In this document: positions 1 through 7,767 of the stretch, piece by piece | How positions within the stretch are numbered: the stretch's first letter is position 1 | How the letters are laid out: the number at the start of each line of letters is the position of its first letter | DNA from: Pseudomonadota bacterium | GTDB lineage: Bacteria; Pseudomonadota; Gammaproteobacteria; Xanthomonadales; Xanthomonadaceae | Assembly: GCA_023386795.1 (NCBI GenBank) | Contig: JAEWJB010000080.1 | Coordinates: 1 to 38,674, forward strand | Direction of reading: 5' to 3' | DNA length: 38,674 nt | Translations under genes and position numbers: made by a program | The notes under the pieces: model-generated | Told to the model about the DNA's origin: nothing | The model's database searches: none | The model's input: only the letters and a program-made list of their open reading frames with translations

Positions 1-1
1 A

Positions 2-478
2 CCGCAGGCCGCGCCAGCCAAGCCGGTCACTGCGTCCACAGCGGAGCGCTGCCTGCGCCTGGGCCCGTATCCCGACCAGGCGGCTGCCGAGGCCGCGCGC
101 ACTGCGGCCGGCGAGGCCCTGCGCGCCCCGCGCGTGCGCGAGGTGGCCGATGCCAGCAGCTTCAAGGTGATGCTCAACGACGTGGGCGACCGGCAGGCCG
201 CGCAGGCCACCGTGGCGAAGATCAAGGCGGCCGGGCTGAGCGATTACTACATCGTCGGCAACGGCACGCACAGCGACATCGCACTGGGCCAGTACCGCAG
301 CCGGGAGGGCGCCGAGCGCCGACAATCGGAACTCGCCGCAGCCGGTTTCCAGGCCGAGGTGGTGCCGGGGAGCGGCGGCACCGGCTCGCGCTGGTGGATC
401 GAAGCCCGCGCCGGCGCCGACGAGGCCAAACTGCGCACGCTGCAGCCGCGATCGCTGGACTGCGCGGCGCTGCGCTAG
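2..478 (+). CDS. SPOR-domain protein, C-terminal part
   Basis: This is the 3' end of a gene that enters from the left edge. The reading frame is open from base 2 to the TAG at 476-478, so the true start lies outside the window. The visible part has an Ala/Pro-rich stretch followed by a repeat-like SPOR fold: 'FKVMLNDVGDRQAAQA', a central 'YYIVG' strand and 'IALGQYRSREGAERR', the usual pattern of a peptidoglycan-binding SPOR domain. SPOR domains bind glycan strands lacking stem peptides at division sites, and the proteins are usually membrane anchored, but the N-terminus needed to show this is missing. In xanthomonads a SPOR gene commonly follows birA-coaX; that is from memory and is not visible here. 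The stop codon overlaps the -10 box proposed for the downstream tRNA gene. Confidence 0.75.
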   Translation, partial: PQAAPAKPVTASTAERCLRLGPYPDQAAAEAARTAAGEALRAPRVREVADASSFKVMLNDVGDRQAAQATVAKIKAAGLSDYYIVGNGTHSDIALGQYRSREGAERRQSELAAAGFQAEVVPGSGGTGSRWWIEARAGADEAKLRTLQPRSLDCAALR

Positions 479-481
479 AAT
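476..481 (+). promoter_or_regulatory. -10 element of the tRNA-Thr gene
   Basis: TAGAAT lies 24 bases before the tRNA 5' end, and its first three bases are the stop codon of the SPOR gene. A weak -35 candidate (CTGGAC, 455-460) is only 15 bases upstream. The same TAGNNT hexamer recurs upstream of several other genes in the window. Confidence 0.45.
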
Positions 482-505
482 GCCCGCGCCCGTCGCAGGC
501 GACGT

Positions 506-581
506 GCCGCTTTAGCTCAGTTGGTAGAGCAACTGTCTTGTAAACAGTAGGTCATCCGTTCGATTCGGATAAGCGGCACCA
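506..581 (+). tRNA. tRNA-Thr (anticodon TGT)
   Basis: The acceptor stem GCCGCTT (506-512) pairs with AAGCGGC (571-577). It is followed by discriminator A and an encoded CCA (579-581). The D-arm contains 'AGCTCAGTTGGTAGAGC'. The anticodon stem ACTGT/ACAGT (532-536 with 544-548) encloses loop CTTGTAA, placing anticodon TGT at 539-541, which reads ACA and by wobble other Thr codons. The T-arm carries GTTCGATTC. All stems are intact and no intron or oddity is seen. Confidence 0.97.
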
Positions 582-698
582 TTTCTCCCGCGTGCAAAGC
601 ACGCCCGCCAACACCCTCGCGCTGCTGCATCGCCGCAGGCGATTTGGCGCCTGGCGACTAGACTCCTTGTCCCGAATCGCAATGAACGGAGCCAAGGA

Positions 699-1622
699 AT
701 GTCCACTCGTTATCCCCCCGTGTCCCTGATCGGCGTGCCCACCGACATCGGTGCCGGCCATCGCGGCGCCCGCATGGGGCCCGAGGCGCTGCGCATCGCC
801 GGGTTGGGCGAGGCGCTGGTCGCACGCGGGGTGGACGTGCGCGACATCGGCAACATCGATGGCCCGCGCAACCCGTGGACCGCGCCGGTCGCCGGCTACC
901 GGCACCTGCAGGAAGTGGTGGACTGGAACCGCGCGCTGATGGAGGCCACCCACGCCGAACTGGCCGACGGGCGCATGCCGATCATGCTGGGCGGCGACCA
1001 CTGCCTGGCAATGGGCTCTATTACCGCGGTCTCGCGCTGGTGCCGCGCGCAGGGCCGCAAGCTGCGGGTGCTGTGGCTGGATGCGCACTCGGACTTCAAC
1101 ACCAGCGAGGTCACGCCCTCGGGCAACGTGCACGGCATGCCGGTGGCCTGCCTGTGCGGGCTGGGCCCGCGCGAACTCACCCATCTGGGCGGCGACGCCC
1201 CCGCGCTGCGGCCCGAGCAGGTCCGCCAGATCGGCATTCGTTCGGTGGACCCGGAAGAAAAGCGGCTCATCAAGCAGCACCGCATCGATGTCTACGACAT
1301 GCGCTACATCGACGAAAACGGCATGAAGCGCGCGGTGGAAGCCGCCCTGGCCGGCGTGGACGAGGATACCCACCTGCACGTCAGCTTCGACGTCGACTTC
1401 CTGGACCCCAGCATCGCGCCGGGCGTCGGCACGACGGTGCCCGGTGGCCCCAACTATCGCGAGGCGCAGCTGGTGATGGAGATGATCGCCGATACCGGGC
1501 GACTGGGCTCGCTGGACATCGTCGAACTCAACCCGGTGATCGACAACCGCAACCTCACCGCGGAACTGGCGGTGGATCTGGTCGAGAGCCTGTTCGGCAA
1601 GTCCACGCTGATGCGCGACTGA
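699..1622 (+). CDS. rocF: Arginase
   Basis: A 307-residue protein of the ureohydrolase family, normal length for arginase, which hydrolyses L-arginine to ornithine and urea in the cytoplasm. The manganese-binding motifs are all present: GGDH with His101, DAHSDFN with Asp128, His130 and Asp132, and SFDVDFLDP with Asp231 and Asp233. The C-terminal 'SLDIVELNP' strand is also typical. The residue after GGDH is Cys rather than the common Ser. Agmatinase or formiminoglutamase is possible, but overall motif spacing favours arginase. The start is preceded by AAGGA about 5 bases upstream, and a TAGACT -10 candidate sits at 659-664. It stands alone between the tRNA and the lipoprotein genes; ornithine made here could feed proline or polyamine metabolism. 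Confidence 0.9.
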   Translation: MSTRYPPVSLIGVPTDIGAGHRGARMGPEALRIAGLGEALVARGVDVRDIGNIDGPRNPWTAPVAGYRHLQEVVDWNRALMEATHAELADGRMPIMLGGDHCLAMGSITAVSRWCRAQGRKLRVLWLDAHSDFNTSEVTPSGNVHGMPVACLCGLGPRELTHLGGDAPALRPEQVRQIGIRSVDPEEKRLIKQHRIDVYDMRYIDENGMKRAVEAALAGVDEDTHLHVSFDVDFLDPSIAPGVGTTVPGGPNYREAQLVMEMIADTGRLGSLDIVELNPVIDNRNLTAELAVDLVESLFGKSTLMRD

Positions 1623-1759
1623 CCGGCTGGCTGAACCTTTCCCGCCCGTTGTTTTGACGAAGCCGACCGCGTTCACATCCGCTCGACGGTCGGAAAGTCA
1701 GATTGTGCGCCAAGCGGCCCGCCCGACTTTCCACAGGGCCGCATCGACCGGAGAAGGAC

Positions 1760-1912
1760 ATGAAGCGACTGATGACCCTGGCGATGCTTGCGCTGTTTTC
1801 CGTGGGCATGCTGAGCGGCTGCAACACCGTGGCCGGCGCCGGCAAGGACGTGCAGAAGGCTGGCGAAAAGGTGGAAGACACCGCTAACAAGTGCAGCGAC
1901 GGCAAGTGCTGA
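1760..1912 (+). CDS. Entericidin-like lipoprotein, copy 1
   Basis: A 50-residue lipoprotein of the entericidin EcnA/EcnB family. The N-terminus is a short lipoprotein signal (MKRLMTLAMLALFSVGML) ending in lipobox LSGC, with Cys21 as the lipidated residue. The mature part has the family motif CNTVAGAGKDVQKAGEKV, followed by a tail ending KCSDGKC. An in-frame start further upstream (1703) would spoil the signal peptide, and GGAGAAGGA (1750-1758) sits just before this ATG. Entericidins are small outer- or inner-membrane lipoproteins linked to stress or toxin/antidote roles in enterics; that function is not shown for this family here. It differs from copy 2 mainly by a Cys-containing C-terminal tail. 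Confidence 0.85.
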   Translation: MKRLMTLAMLALFSVGMLSGCNTVAGAGKDVQKAGEKVEDTANKCSDGKC

Positions 1913-1989
1913 CCGGTTAACCCGTTCCAAACCCATCCAAGCAATTCAAGTGCGGCGGAGACGTCGCCATCCAACCGAGGAGAGAAACA

Positions 1990-2121
1990 ATGAAGCGAGT
2001 GATGACGCTGCTGGTCCTGGGCATGTTCTCGATGGCCGTGCTGTCGGGCTGCAACACCGTGGCTGGCGCCGGCAAGGACGTGCAGAAGGCGGGCGAGAAG
2101 GTGCAGGACGCGGCCAAGTAA
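1990..2121 (+). CDS. Entericidin-like lipoprotein, copy 2
   Basis: A 43-residue gene 77 bases after copy 1. It starts MKRVMTLLVLGMFSMAV, has lipobox LSGC with Cys21, and carries the same mature motif CNTVAGAGKDVQKAGEKV, then ends QDAAK. It lacks the Cys-containing tail of copy 1. The start is supported by GAGGAGAG 6-13 bases upstream. The near-identity over about 38 residues shows a tandem duplication. In enterics ecnA and ecnB also sit in tandem and are proposed to be antidote and toxin; whether these two have opposed roles is unknown. A strong terminator follows directly. Confidence 0.85.
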   Translation: MKRVMTLLVLGMFSMAVLSGCNTVAGAGKDVQKAGEKVQDAAK

Positions 2122-2144
2122 GTCGCCGCGTGGGAGGGAGAGAG

Positions 2145-2169
2145 GCGGGCTTCGGCCCGCTTTTCTTTT
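2145..2169 (+). terminator. Rho-independent terminator after the entericidin pair
   Basis: GCGGGC (2145-2150), loop TTCG, GCCCGC (2155-2160), then TTTTCTTTT. A six-pair GC stem with a stable tetraloop and T-tract, 23 bases after the stop of copy 2. Confidence 0.9.
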
Positions 2170-2323
2170 GCGCGTGTTTCGCACGCGCAGCGTATTGAAT
2201 TGTTCATGGCGATGAGGACGTTCTTGACGCCGATTGACCTGATGGAAACGCGCGCGGTTGCAATCTGTACGCACGCGGCCGGTGGCCGTCTTACCGACGA
2301 CAAACGACACACAGGAGTGCGCC

Positions 2324-2542
2324 ATGAACAAAGACATCATCTCCGGCAAGTGGACCCAGCTGAAGGGCAAGATGCAGGCCAAGTGGGGCGACCTCACCGA
2401 CGACGACTTCGACGTGGCCGAAGGCAACGCGCAGTACCTCTCCGGCAAGCTGCAGGAACGCTATGGCTGGGATCGCGACCGCGCGGAGAAGGAGGTCAAG
2501 GACTTCGACGACGCGCTGCGCAAGGAATACAAGGACTACTGA
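2324..2542 (+). CDS. CsbD family stress-response protein
   Basis: A 72-residue, highly charged, hydrophilic protein matching the CsbD family from end to end: 'MNKDIISGKWTQLKGK' at the start, 'YLSGKLQERYGWDRD' in the middle, and an acidic helical end 'KDFDDALRKEYKDY'. CsbD-type proteins are abundant under general stress in Bacillus and in many proteobacteria; the molecular role is unresolved. A longer in-frame version from 2258 is possible, but CAGGAG (2312-2317) is well placed for the ATG at 2324 and the family begins at this Met. It is a single-gene transcription unit, with terminators on both sides. Confidence 0.9.
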   Translation: MNKDIISGKWTQLKGKMQAKWGDLTDDDFDVAEGNAQYLSGKLQERYGWDRDRAEKEVKDFDDALRKEYKDY

Positions 2543-2577
2543 GTCCAGCGGGGCCTCGGGCCCGGCGACCCTTTCGA

Positions 2578-2606
2578 GGCGGGCTGCTCCGGCAGCCCGC
2601 CTTTTT
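2578..2606 (+). terminator. Rho-independent terminator after csbD-like gene
   Basis: A perfect 10-pair stem GGCGGGCTGC / GCAGCCCGCC around loop TCCG, followed by TTTTT at 2602-2606. Confidence 0.92.
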
Positions 2607-2706
2607 CATGCCCGGCCGCAGGGCCCCGCGCGGCCGGCACGGGGCGATGGACGTGCGGGCCTGCGGTTAAACTGAAGGGGTACCTTGCTCCCTGGCTATC
2701 CCTCAC

Positions 2707-3999
2707 ATGACCACCCGCGTCCTCACCGGCATCACCACTTCGGGCACGCCCCACCTGGGCAATTACGTCGGCGCCGTGCGCCCGGCGATCGCGGCCAGCC
2801 GCGCTACCGACGTGGAGAGCTTCTACTTCCTGGCCGACCTGCACAGCCTCATCAAGGCGCAGGACCCGGCGCGCACCCAGCGCTCCACGCTGGAGATCGC
2901 CGCCACCTGGCTGGCCTGTGGCCTGGATCCGGACAAGGTGTGGTTCTACCGCCAGAGCGATATCCCGGAAATCAACGAACTCAACTGGTTCCTGACCTGT
3001 ATTGCCGGCAAGGGCATCCTCAACCGCGCGCACGCCTACAAGGCCGCGGTGGACAAGAACATCGCCGAGGGCGAGGACGCCGATGCCGGCATCACCGCCG
3101 GGTTGTTCATGTACCCGGTGCTCATGGCTGCCGACATCCTGATCTTCAATGCCAAGCAGGTGCCGGTGGGCCGCGACCAGGTGCAGCACATCGAGATGGC
3201 GCGCGACTTCGCGCAGCGTTTCAACCATGTCTACGGCCGGGATTTCTTCGTGCTGCCCGAAGCGCTGATCGACGAGCAGGTCGCCACGCTGCCGGGCCTG
3301 GACGGCCGCAAGATGAGCAAGTCCTACGACAACACCATCCCGCTGTTCGCCAAGCGCGAGGAACTGCGCCGGCTGGTGTTCTCGATCCTCACCGATTCGC
3401 GCGCGCCCGGCGAGCCGAAGACCACCGAAGGCTCGGCGCTCTTCCAGCTCTACCAGGCGTTCGCCAGCGCCGAGGAAACCGCCGCGTTCGCCCAGGCTTT
3501 CGCCGATGGGATTTCCTGGGGCGACGCCAAGCAGCAACTGTTCGAGCGCATCGATGCGGAGATCTCGCCGCTGCGAGAACGCTACGAGACGCTGATGGCC
3601 GACCCGGCGGCCATCGAGGCAATCCTGCGCCGCGGTGGCGAGCGCCTGCGCGAGCAGTTCGCCAAGCCGTTCCTGGCCGAGCTGCGCCATGCGGTCGGCC
3701 TGCGTGACCTGTCCACGCAGGCCGGCGAGGAAGGCAAGCAGAAGAAGGCCAAGACCGCGCTGCCGGTGTTCAAGCAATACCGCGAGGCCGATGGCCGGTT
3801 CTACTTCAAGCTGACCAACGACGCGGGCGTGCTGCTGATCCAGAGCGAAGGCTTCGATTCGCCGCGCGAGGCGGGGCAGACGATCGCCGTACTCAAGCAG
3901 GCGGTCGCGGCTGATGCGCTGGAGTCGCCGCTGTTCAAGCTGGAAGCGGAGACCGACCTGGTACTGGAAGCACTGCAGGCGCTGCGCGAGGCAGGCTGA
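2707..3999 (+). CDS. trpS: Tryptophan--tRNA ligase with C-terminal extension
   Basis: Charges tRNA-Trp with tryptophan in the cytoplasm (class I synthetase). The HIGH-type motif is TPHLGN (residues 14-19) and the KMSKS loop is intact at 202-206 (GRKMSKSYDNT). The catalytic core runs to about residue 330, where a typical bacterial TrpS ends. This protein continues to 430. The extra segment (about 335-430) has a Lys-rich linker (KQKKAKTALP), then 'FYFKLTNDAGVLLIQSEGF', which resembles a DUF1508/YegP-type beta-rich module. The extension is in frame with no sign of a frameshift or fusion junction; I believe related species share it, but have not compared them. A possible -10 box TAAACT lies at 2668-2673. 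Confidence 0.95.
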   Translation: MTTRVLTGITTSGTPHLGNYVGAVRPAIAASRATDVESFYFLADLHSLIKAQDPARTQRSTLEIAATWLACGLDPDKVWFYRQSDIPEINELNWFLTCIAGKGILNRAHAYKAAVDKNIAEGEDADAGITAGLFMYPVLMAADILIFNAKQVPVGRDQVQHIEMARDFAQRFNHVYGRDFFVLPEALIDEQVATLPGLDGRKMSKSYDNTIPLFAKREELRRLVFSILTDSRAPGEPKTTEGSALFQLYQAFASAEETAAFAQAFADGISWGDAKQQLFERIDAEISPLRERYETLMADPAAIEAILRRGGERLREQFAKPFLAELRHAVGLRDLSTQAGEEGKQKKAKTALPVFKQYREADGRFYFKLTNDAGVLLIQSEGFDSPREAGQTIAVLKQAVAADALESPLFKLEAETDLVLEALQALREAG

Positions 4000-4058
4000 G
4001 TCCCGCCGCACGCCGCACCCCCGACGAAAGCCGCATCCGCAGCCCCGCGCCTACCGCC

Positions 4059-4064
4059 TAGAAT
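4059..4064 (+). promoter_or_regulatory. -10 element upstream of the MBL hydrolase
   Basis: TAGAAT ends 31 bases before the ATG at 4096. This supports transcription from here and disfavours the in-frame ATG at 4063, which would overlap the box. No clear -35 was recognised. Confidence 0.4.
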
Positions 4065-4095
4065 GTCCCCATCCAGCGACCCCACAGGACGCCAG

Positions 4096-5031
4096 ATGGC
4101 CGAATACGGCATCCATACGCTCGACACCGGCTTCCAGCGGCCGGACTTCGATGCCGCTTACCTGCTCGTCGAGCAGGGGCGCGGCGCCTTCATCGACTGC
4201 GGCACCGCGCTCGCCGTGCCGGCGATGCTGGCCGCATTGCCCGCAGCGGGCCTGGCGCCCGAGGACGTGGACTGGCTGATCCTCACCCACGTGCATCTCG
4301 ATCACGCTGGCGGTGCCGGTGCGCTGATCAGGCACCTGCCCCACGCCAAGCTGCTGGTGCATCCGCGTGGCGCACCGCACATGGTCGACCCCACGCGCCT
4401 GCTCGCCGGTGCCACGGAGGTCTACGGCGCCGAGGAAATCGCGCGCAGCTACGGAGAAGTGCTGCCGGTGCCGGAGACGCGCGTGGTCATCGCCGAGGAC
4501 GGCGGCAGCGTATCGCTGGCCGGCCGCCCCTTGCTCACGCTCGACACGCCCGGCCACGCCCGCCACCACCTGTGCGTGTGGGACGCGCGCAGCCGCAGCT
4601 GGTTCACCGGCGACACCTTCGGGCTGTCCTATCGCGAGCTTGATTCGGTGCAAGGTCCCTTCATCGTGCCGACCTCCTCGCCGGTGCAGTTCGAGCCCGA
4701 GGCCATGCGGGCTTCCATCGAACGCCTGCTGTCCTACGCCCCGGAGGCGATGTACCTCACGCACTTCGGCCGCGTCGCACCGCCCGCGGCATTGGGCCGG
4801 GCGCTCATCGAACAGATCGACGCGATGGCCGCGCTGGCCCGCAGCTGCGACGAACGCCCCGACCGCCACCGCTGCCTGGTGGCCGCGCTCACCGAGCTGT
4901 ACCTCGAACGCGCGCATGCGCACGGCATCCCGCTCGACGACGAGGCGGTGACGCGCGTATTGGCGATGGATATCGAACTCAACGCGCAGGGCCTGGCCAG
5001 CTGGCTGGATCGCGCACGCCGCGCGGCCTGA
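4096..5031 (+). CDS. MBL-fold metallo-hydrolase
   Basis: A 311-residue soluble protein of the metallo-beta-lactamase superfamily. The zinc-binding signature HVHLDHAGG lies at about residues 65-73 after 'DWLILT'. It is followed by a later metal-site His in 'DTPGHARHH', the bridging Asp in 'WFTGDTFG', and the last His in 'YLTHFGRV'. No signal peptide is seen, so it is likely cytoplasmic. These superfamily members hydrolyse thioesters, lactones, phosphodiesters or lactams; the substrate cannot be told from the sequence. The ATG at 4096 is chosen over the in-frame ATG at 4063 because AGGAC lies 5 bases upstream and the fold begins just after it. The gene is not obviously coupled to trpS. Confidence 0.85.
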   Translation: MAEYGIHTLDTGFQRPDFDAAYLLVEQGRGAFIDCGTALAVPAMLAALPAAGLAPEDVDWLILTHVHLDHAGGAGALIRHLPHAKLLVHPRGAPHMVDPTRLLAGATEVYGAEEIARSYGEVLPVPETRVVIAEDGGSVSLAGRPLLTLDTPGHARHHLCVWDARSRSWFTGDTFGLSYRELDSVQGPFIVPTSSPVQFEPEAMRASIERLLSYAPEAMYLTHFGRVAPPAALGRALIEQIDAMAALARSCDERPDRHRCLVAALTELYLERAHAHGIPLDDEAVTRVLAMDIELNAQGLASWLDRARRAA

Positions 5032-5096
5032 CAACACTCGGCGTGCGACGTCGCGCGCACTACACTGTGCGTCCCCCTTTCAAGAAAGCCGCCGCC

Positions 5097-6755
5097 GTGA
5101 ATCCGATGCGCATCCTGCTGCTGTCCGCCTGCCTGTTCGTCGGAGGCGTCGCCCACGCGGCGAATGATGCGGCCACGCAGATCGATCCCGAGGCGCTCTC
5201 GCGCCACGTGCAGGTGCTGGCCTCGGACGAGTACGAAGGCCGCGCGCCGGCGACCAACGGCGAGCAGCGCACGCTCGATTATCTCAGCGCGCAATTCAAG
5301 CAGGCCGGCCTGCAGCCGGGCGGCGATACCGGCGGCTGGACGCAATCGGTGCCGCTGGTGCGCGTCTCGGTGGAAGGCCCGGTCGAGGCCAGCCTGCGCG
5401 AAGGCGGCCAGACCCGCGCGCTGCGCAACGGCGAGGACATCACCCTGCAGAGCCTGCGTCCCGGCACCGAGGTGGTGGTCAAGGACGCGCCGCTGGTCTT
5501 CGTCGGCTACGGCATCAGCGCCCCGGAACGCCACTGGGACGACTACAAGGGCGTCGACCTGAAGGGTAAGGTCGCCGTCATGCTGATCAACGACGCCGAC
5601 TTCGAAGCCGCCAGCCCGGGCGCGTTCGACGGCAAGGCGGTCACCTACTACGGCCGCTGGACCTACAAGTTCGAGGAAGCCGCACGCCGGGGCGCCACCG
5701 GCGTATTGATCGTCCACGAGACGGCCCCGGCCGCCTATGGCTGGAACACCGTGCGCAGCTCGGGCCTGTCGCCGCTGTTCGACATCGAGCGCGATGATGC
5801 ACAGGCGCGCGCGATGCACACCCCGCTGCGCGGCTGGCTGCAACGAGAGCAGGCAGTGGCGATCTTCCGCGAGGCCGGCCTGGATTTCGACGCGCTCAAG
5901 CGCCAGGCCATGCAGGCCGATTTCCGTCCGGTGCCGCTGGGCGATGCGCGCCTGAGCGCGCAGTTCAAGCTCAAGCGCGAGCGCGTGGTGACCCACAACG
6001 TGGTCGCGCGCCTGCCCGGCACCACCCATGCCGACGAGACGGTGATCTTCTCTGCCCATTGGGACGCCTTCGGCGTCGGTGAGCCGGACAAGGATGGCGA
6101 CCGCATCCGCCACGGCGCAGTGGACAACGCCACCGGCGTGGCCAGCGTGCTGGAACTGGCGCGCGCCTTCGCCGCGGGCCCGCGCCCGCAGCGCAGCCTG
6201 CTGTTCATTGCGCTTACCGCCGAGGAGAAGGGCCTGCTGGGCGCCAGCTACTACGCCGCCCATCCGCTGGCGCCGCTGGACCGCACCGTGGCGGTGTTGA
6301 ACATGGAGATGTTCAGCCCCGACGGCCCCACCCGCGACATCGCCTCCTGGGGTCTGGGCCGGGTCTCGCTGGAGGGGGACCTCAAGCGCGTGGCCGAAGC
6401 CCACGGGCGCCAGTACAGCCCGGACCCGAACCTGGAAGCCGGCTTCTTCTACCGCGCCGACCACTTTGCATTCGCCCGCGTCGGCGTGCCGGCGATCACC
6501 ATCGGCCCGGGCCTGGACCGCGTGGACGGCGGCGTGGCGGCGGGCAAGGCGCTGCGCGAGGCGTACTTCCGCGACTGCTACCACCAGCCCTGCGACCGCT
6601 GGACCGCGCAGTGGGACGCGCGCGGCCATGCCGCCGATACCCAGCTGGTCTACGAACTGGGCCTGGAACTGGCCAATGGGCGCGTCTGGCCGGCATGGGG
6701 CGAGGGCAGCGAGTTCAAGCAAGCCCGCGAACGCAGCGCCGGCGCGCGCCGCTGA
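5097..6755 (+). CDS. Secreted M28 family metallopeptidase
   Basis: A 552-residue exported zinc aminopeptidase-like protein. It starts with a signal peptide (MRILLLSACLFVGGVAHA region, cleavage about residue 21). A PA-like insert lies around residues 130-250, and the M28 catalytic domain runs from about 300. Metal and catalytic residues are visible: His321 and Asp323 in SAHWDAFG, Asp343 in VDNATG, Glu376-Glu377 in TAEEKG, and a late His in YRADHFAF. The position that in many M28 enzymes is Asp (N-x-D-M) reads NMEM here, a Glu. The start is the GTG at 5097, because AAGAAAG (5082-5088) is correctly spaced for it; ATG at 5106 is the alternative. A TACACT -10 candidate lies at 5061-5066. Probable role is periplasmic or extracellular peptide trimming. 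Confidence 0.88.
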   Translation: MNPMRILLLSACLFVGGVAHAANDAATQIDPEALSRHVQVLASDEYEGRAPATNGEQRTLDYLSAQFKQAGLQPGGDTGGWTQSVPLVRVSVEGPVEASLREGGQTRALRNGEDITLQSLRPGTEVVVKDAPLVFVGYGISAPERHWDDYKGVDLKGKVAVMLINDADFEAASPGAFDGKAVTYYGRWTYKFEEAARRGATGVLIVHETAPAAYGWNTVRSSGLSPLFDIERDDAQARAMHTPLRGWLQREQAVAIFREAGLDFDALKRQAMQADFRPVPLGDARLSAQFKLKRERVVTHNVVARLPGTTHADETVIFSAHWDAFGVGEPDKDGDRIRHGAVDNATGVASVLELARAFAAGPRPQRSLLFIALTAEEKGLLGASYYAAHPLAPLDRTVAVLNMEMFSPDGPTRDIASWGLGRVSLEGDLKRVAEAHGRQYSPDPNLEAGFFYRADHFAFARVGVPAITIGPGLDRVDGGVAAGKALREAYFRDCYHQPCDRWTAQWDARGHAADTQLVYELGLELANGRVWPAWGEGSEFKQARERSAGARR

Positions 6756-6823
6756 GCACGCCAGCGTTGCAAACGCGTCGCGCGTCGTTCCACTTCGCGC
6801 GCTGTAAGGCCGGAGAAAAGGTC

Positions 6824-6829
6824 TAGAAT
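6824..6829 (+). promoter_or_regulatory. -10 element upstream of the yedA-like gene
   Basis: TAGAAT ends 32 bases before the ATG at 6862, the same geometry as at 4059-4064. It probably drives both transporter genes that follow. Confidence 0.4.
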
Positions 6830-6861
6830 TTCCCTCCTTTCCGGCCTCGCCACGGATTCGC

Positions 6862-7761
6862 ATGTCTTCCCCCGCCGACGCTGGCGCGCATGCCGCGCGC
6901 CGCGGCTTCGTCGTCCTCGCCCTGCTGATCGTCTACCTCGTCTGGGGCTCGACCTACCTGGGCATCCGGCTCGCGCTGGAAGGCGGGGCCCTGCCGTTGA
7001 CGATGGTCTCCGGCGGGCGCTTCATCATCGCCGGCACGCTCATGTACGCGGTACTGCGCTGGCGTGGCGTGCCTGCGCCCACGCGTGCGCAATGGCCGAA
7101 CATCGCCATGATGGGTGCCACCCTGCTGCTGCTCGGCAACGGCATGGTCGTGCTGGCCGAGCGCGACGTCTCTTCCGGCCTGGCCGCCACCGCGGTGGCC
7201 TCGGTGCCGCTGTGGATGGCGCTGTTCTCGGCCTTGCGCGGCCAGCACGCCAGCCGCGGCGAGTGGCTGGGCATCGTGATCGGCTTCCTCGGCGTGGTAT
7301 GGCTCAACGCCGGTAGCAGCCTCACTGCCACGCCCACGGGCCTGGTGCTGTTGCTGATCGCCCCGCTGGGCTGGGCGTTCGGCTCGATCTGGTCGCGCGG
7401 CCGCGACCTGCCTTCGCCGTTCATGACCGCCGCCGGGCAGATGATCTGCGGCGGCGTGCTGATCTTCCTCGTCGGCCTGCTCATCGGCGAGCGTCCGCAT
7501 GCGCTGCCGACCCGCCAGGGTTTGCTCGCGGTGGCCTACCTGTGCGTGTTCGGCTCGATCATCGCGTTCACCGCCTACGTGTGGCTGCTGCACAACGTGC
7601 GGCCGGCGCTGGCCGGCAGCTACGCCTACGTCAACCCGGTGATTGCCGTGGCGCTCGGCGCCTGGCTGGGCCACGAACGCTTCGGCGCCGGCGACTTCGG
7701 CGCGATGGCCGTGATCCTCGCCGGCGTGGTCGTGGTCACCCTTTCGCGCGCACGCAAGTAA
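6862..7761 (+). CDS. yedA: EamA/DMT family transporter, YedA-like
   Basis: A 299-residue inner-membrane protein of the drug/metabolite transporter superfamily. It is built from two EamA repeats of five hydrophobic helices each. The first helix carries the family motif 'YLVWGSTYLGIRLAL' near residue 30. The second repeat starts at about 150 ('TGLVLLLIAPLGWAFGSIW') and ends with the 'SYAYVNPVIAVALGAWLGHE' motif typical of YedA/PecM-type exporters. Substrate is unknown; relatives export amino acids, pigments or drugs. It is followed after only six bases by a second DMT-family gene on the same strand, so the two are probably co-transcribed. Confidence 0.85.
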   Translation: MSSPADAGAHAARRGFVVLALLIVYLVWGSTYLGIRLALEGGALPLTMVSGGRFIIAGTLMYAVLRWRGVPAPTRAQWPNIAMMGATLLLLGNGMVVLAERDVSSGLAATAVASVPLWMALFSALRGQHASRGEWLGIVIGFLGVVWLNAGSSLTATPTGLVLLLIAPLGWAFGSIWSRGRDLPSPFMTAAGQMICGGVLIFLVGLLIGERPHALPTRQGLLAVAYLCVFGSIIAFTAYVWLLHNVRPALAGSYAYVNPVIAVALGAWLGHERFGAGDFGAMAVILAGVVVVTLSRARK

Positions 7762-7767
7762 ACCGCC

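Noticed and set aside
1633..1681. TTGACG near 1654 as entericidin promoter
   Set aside because: No acceptable -10 at the right distance.
2234..2264. TTGACC and a downstream GCAAT as promoter of the CsbD gene
   Set aside because: The spacing (19) and weak -10 make it no better than chance; no stress-sigma motif could be fixed.
5043..5096. Upstream in-frame extension of the M28 peptidase
   Set aside because: It would place an Arg-rich segment before a good signal peptide and would cover the proposed -10 box.
4734..6863. Long - strand open frame opposite the MBL hydrolase and M28 peptidase
   Set aside because: The + strand genes have complete catalytic motifs and signal peptide; this frame has none.
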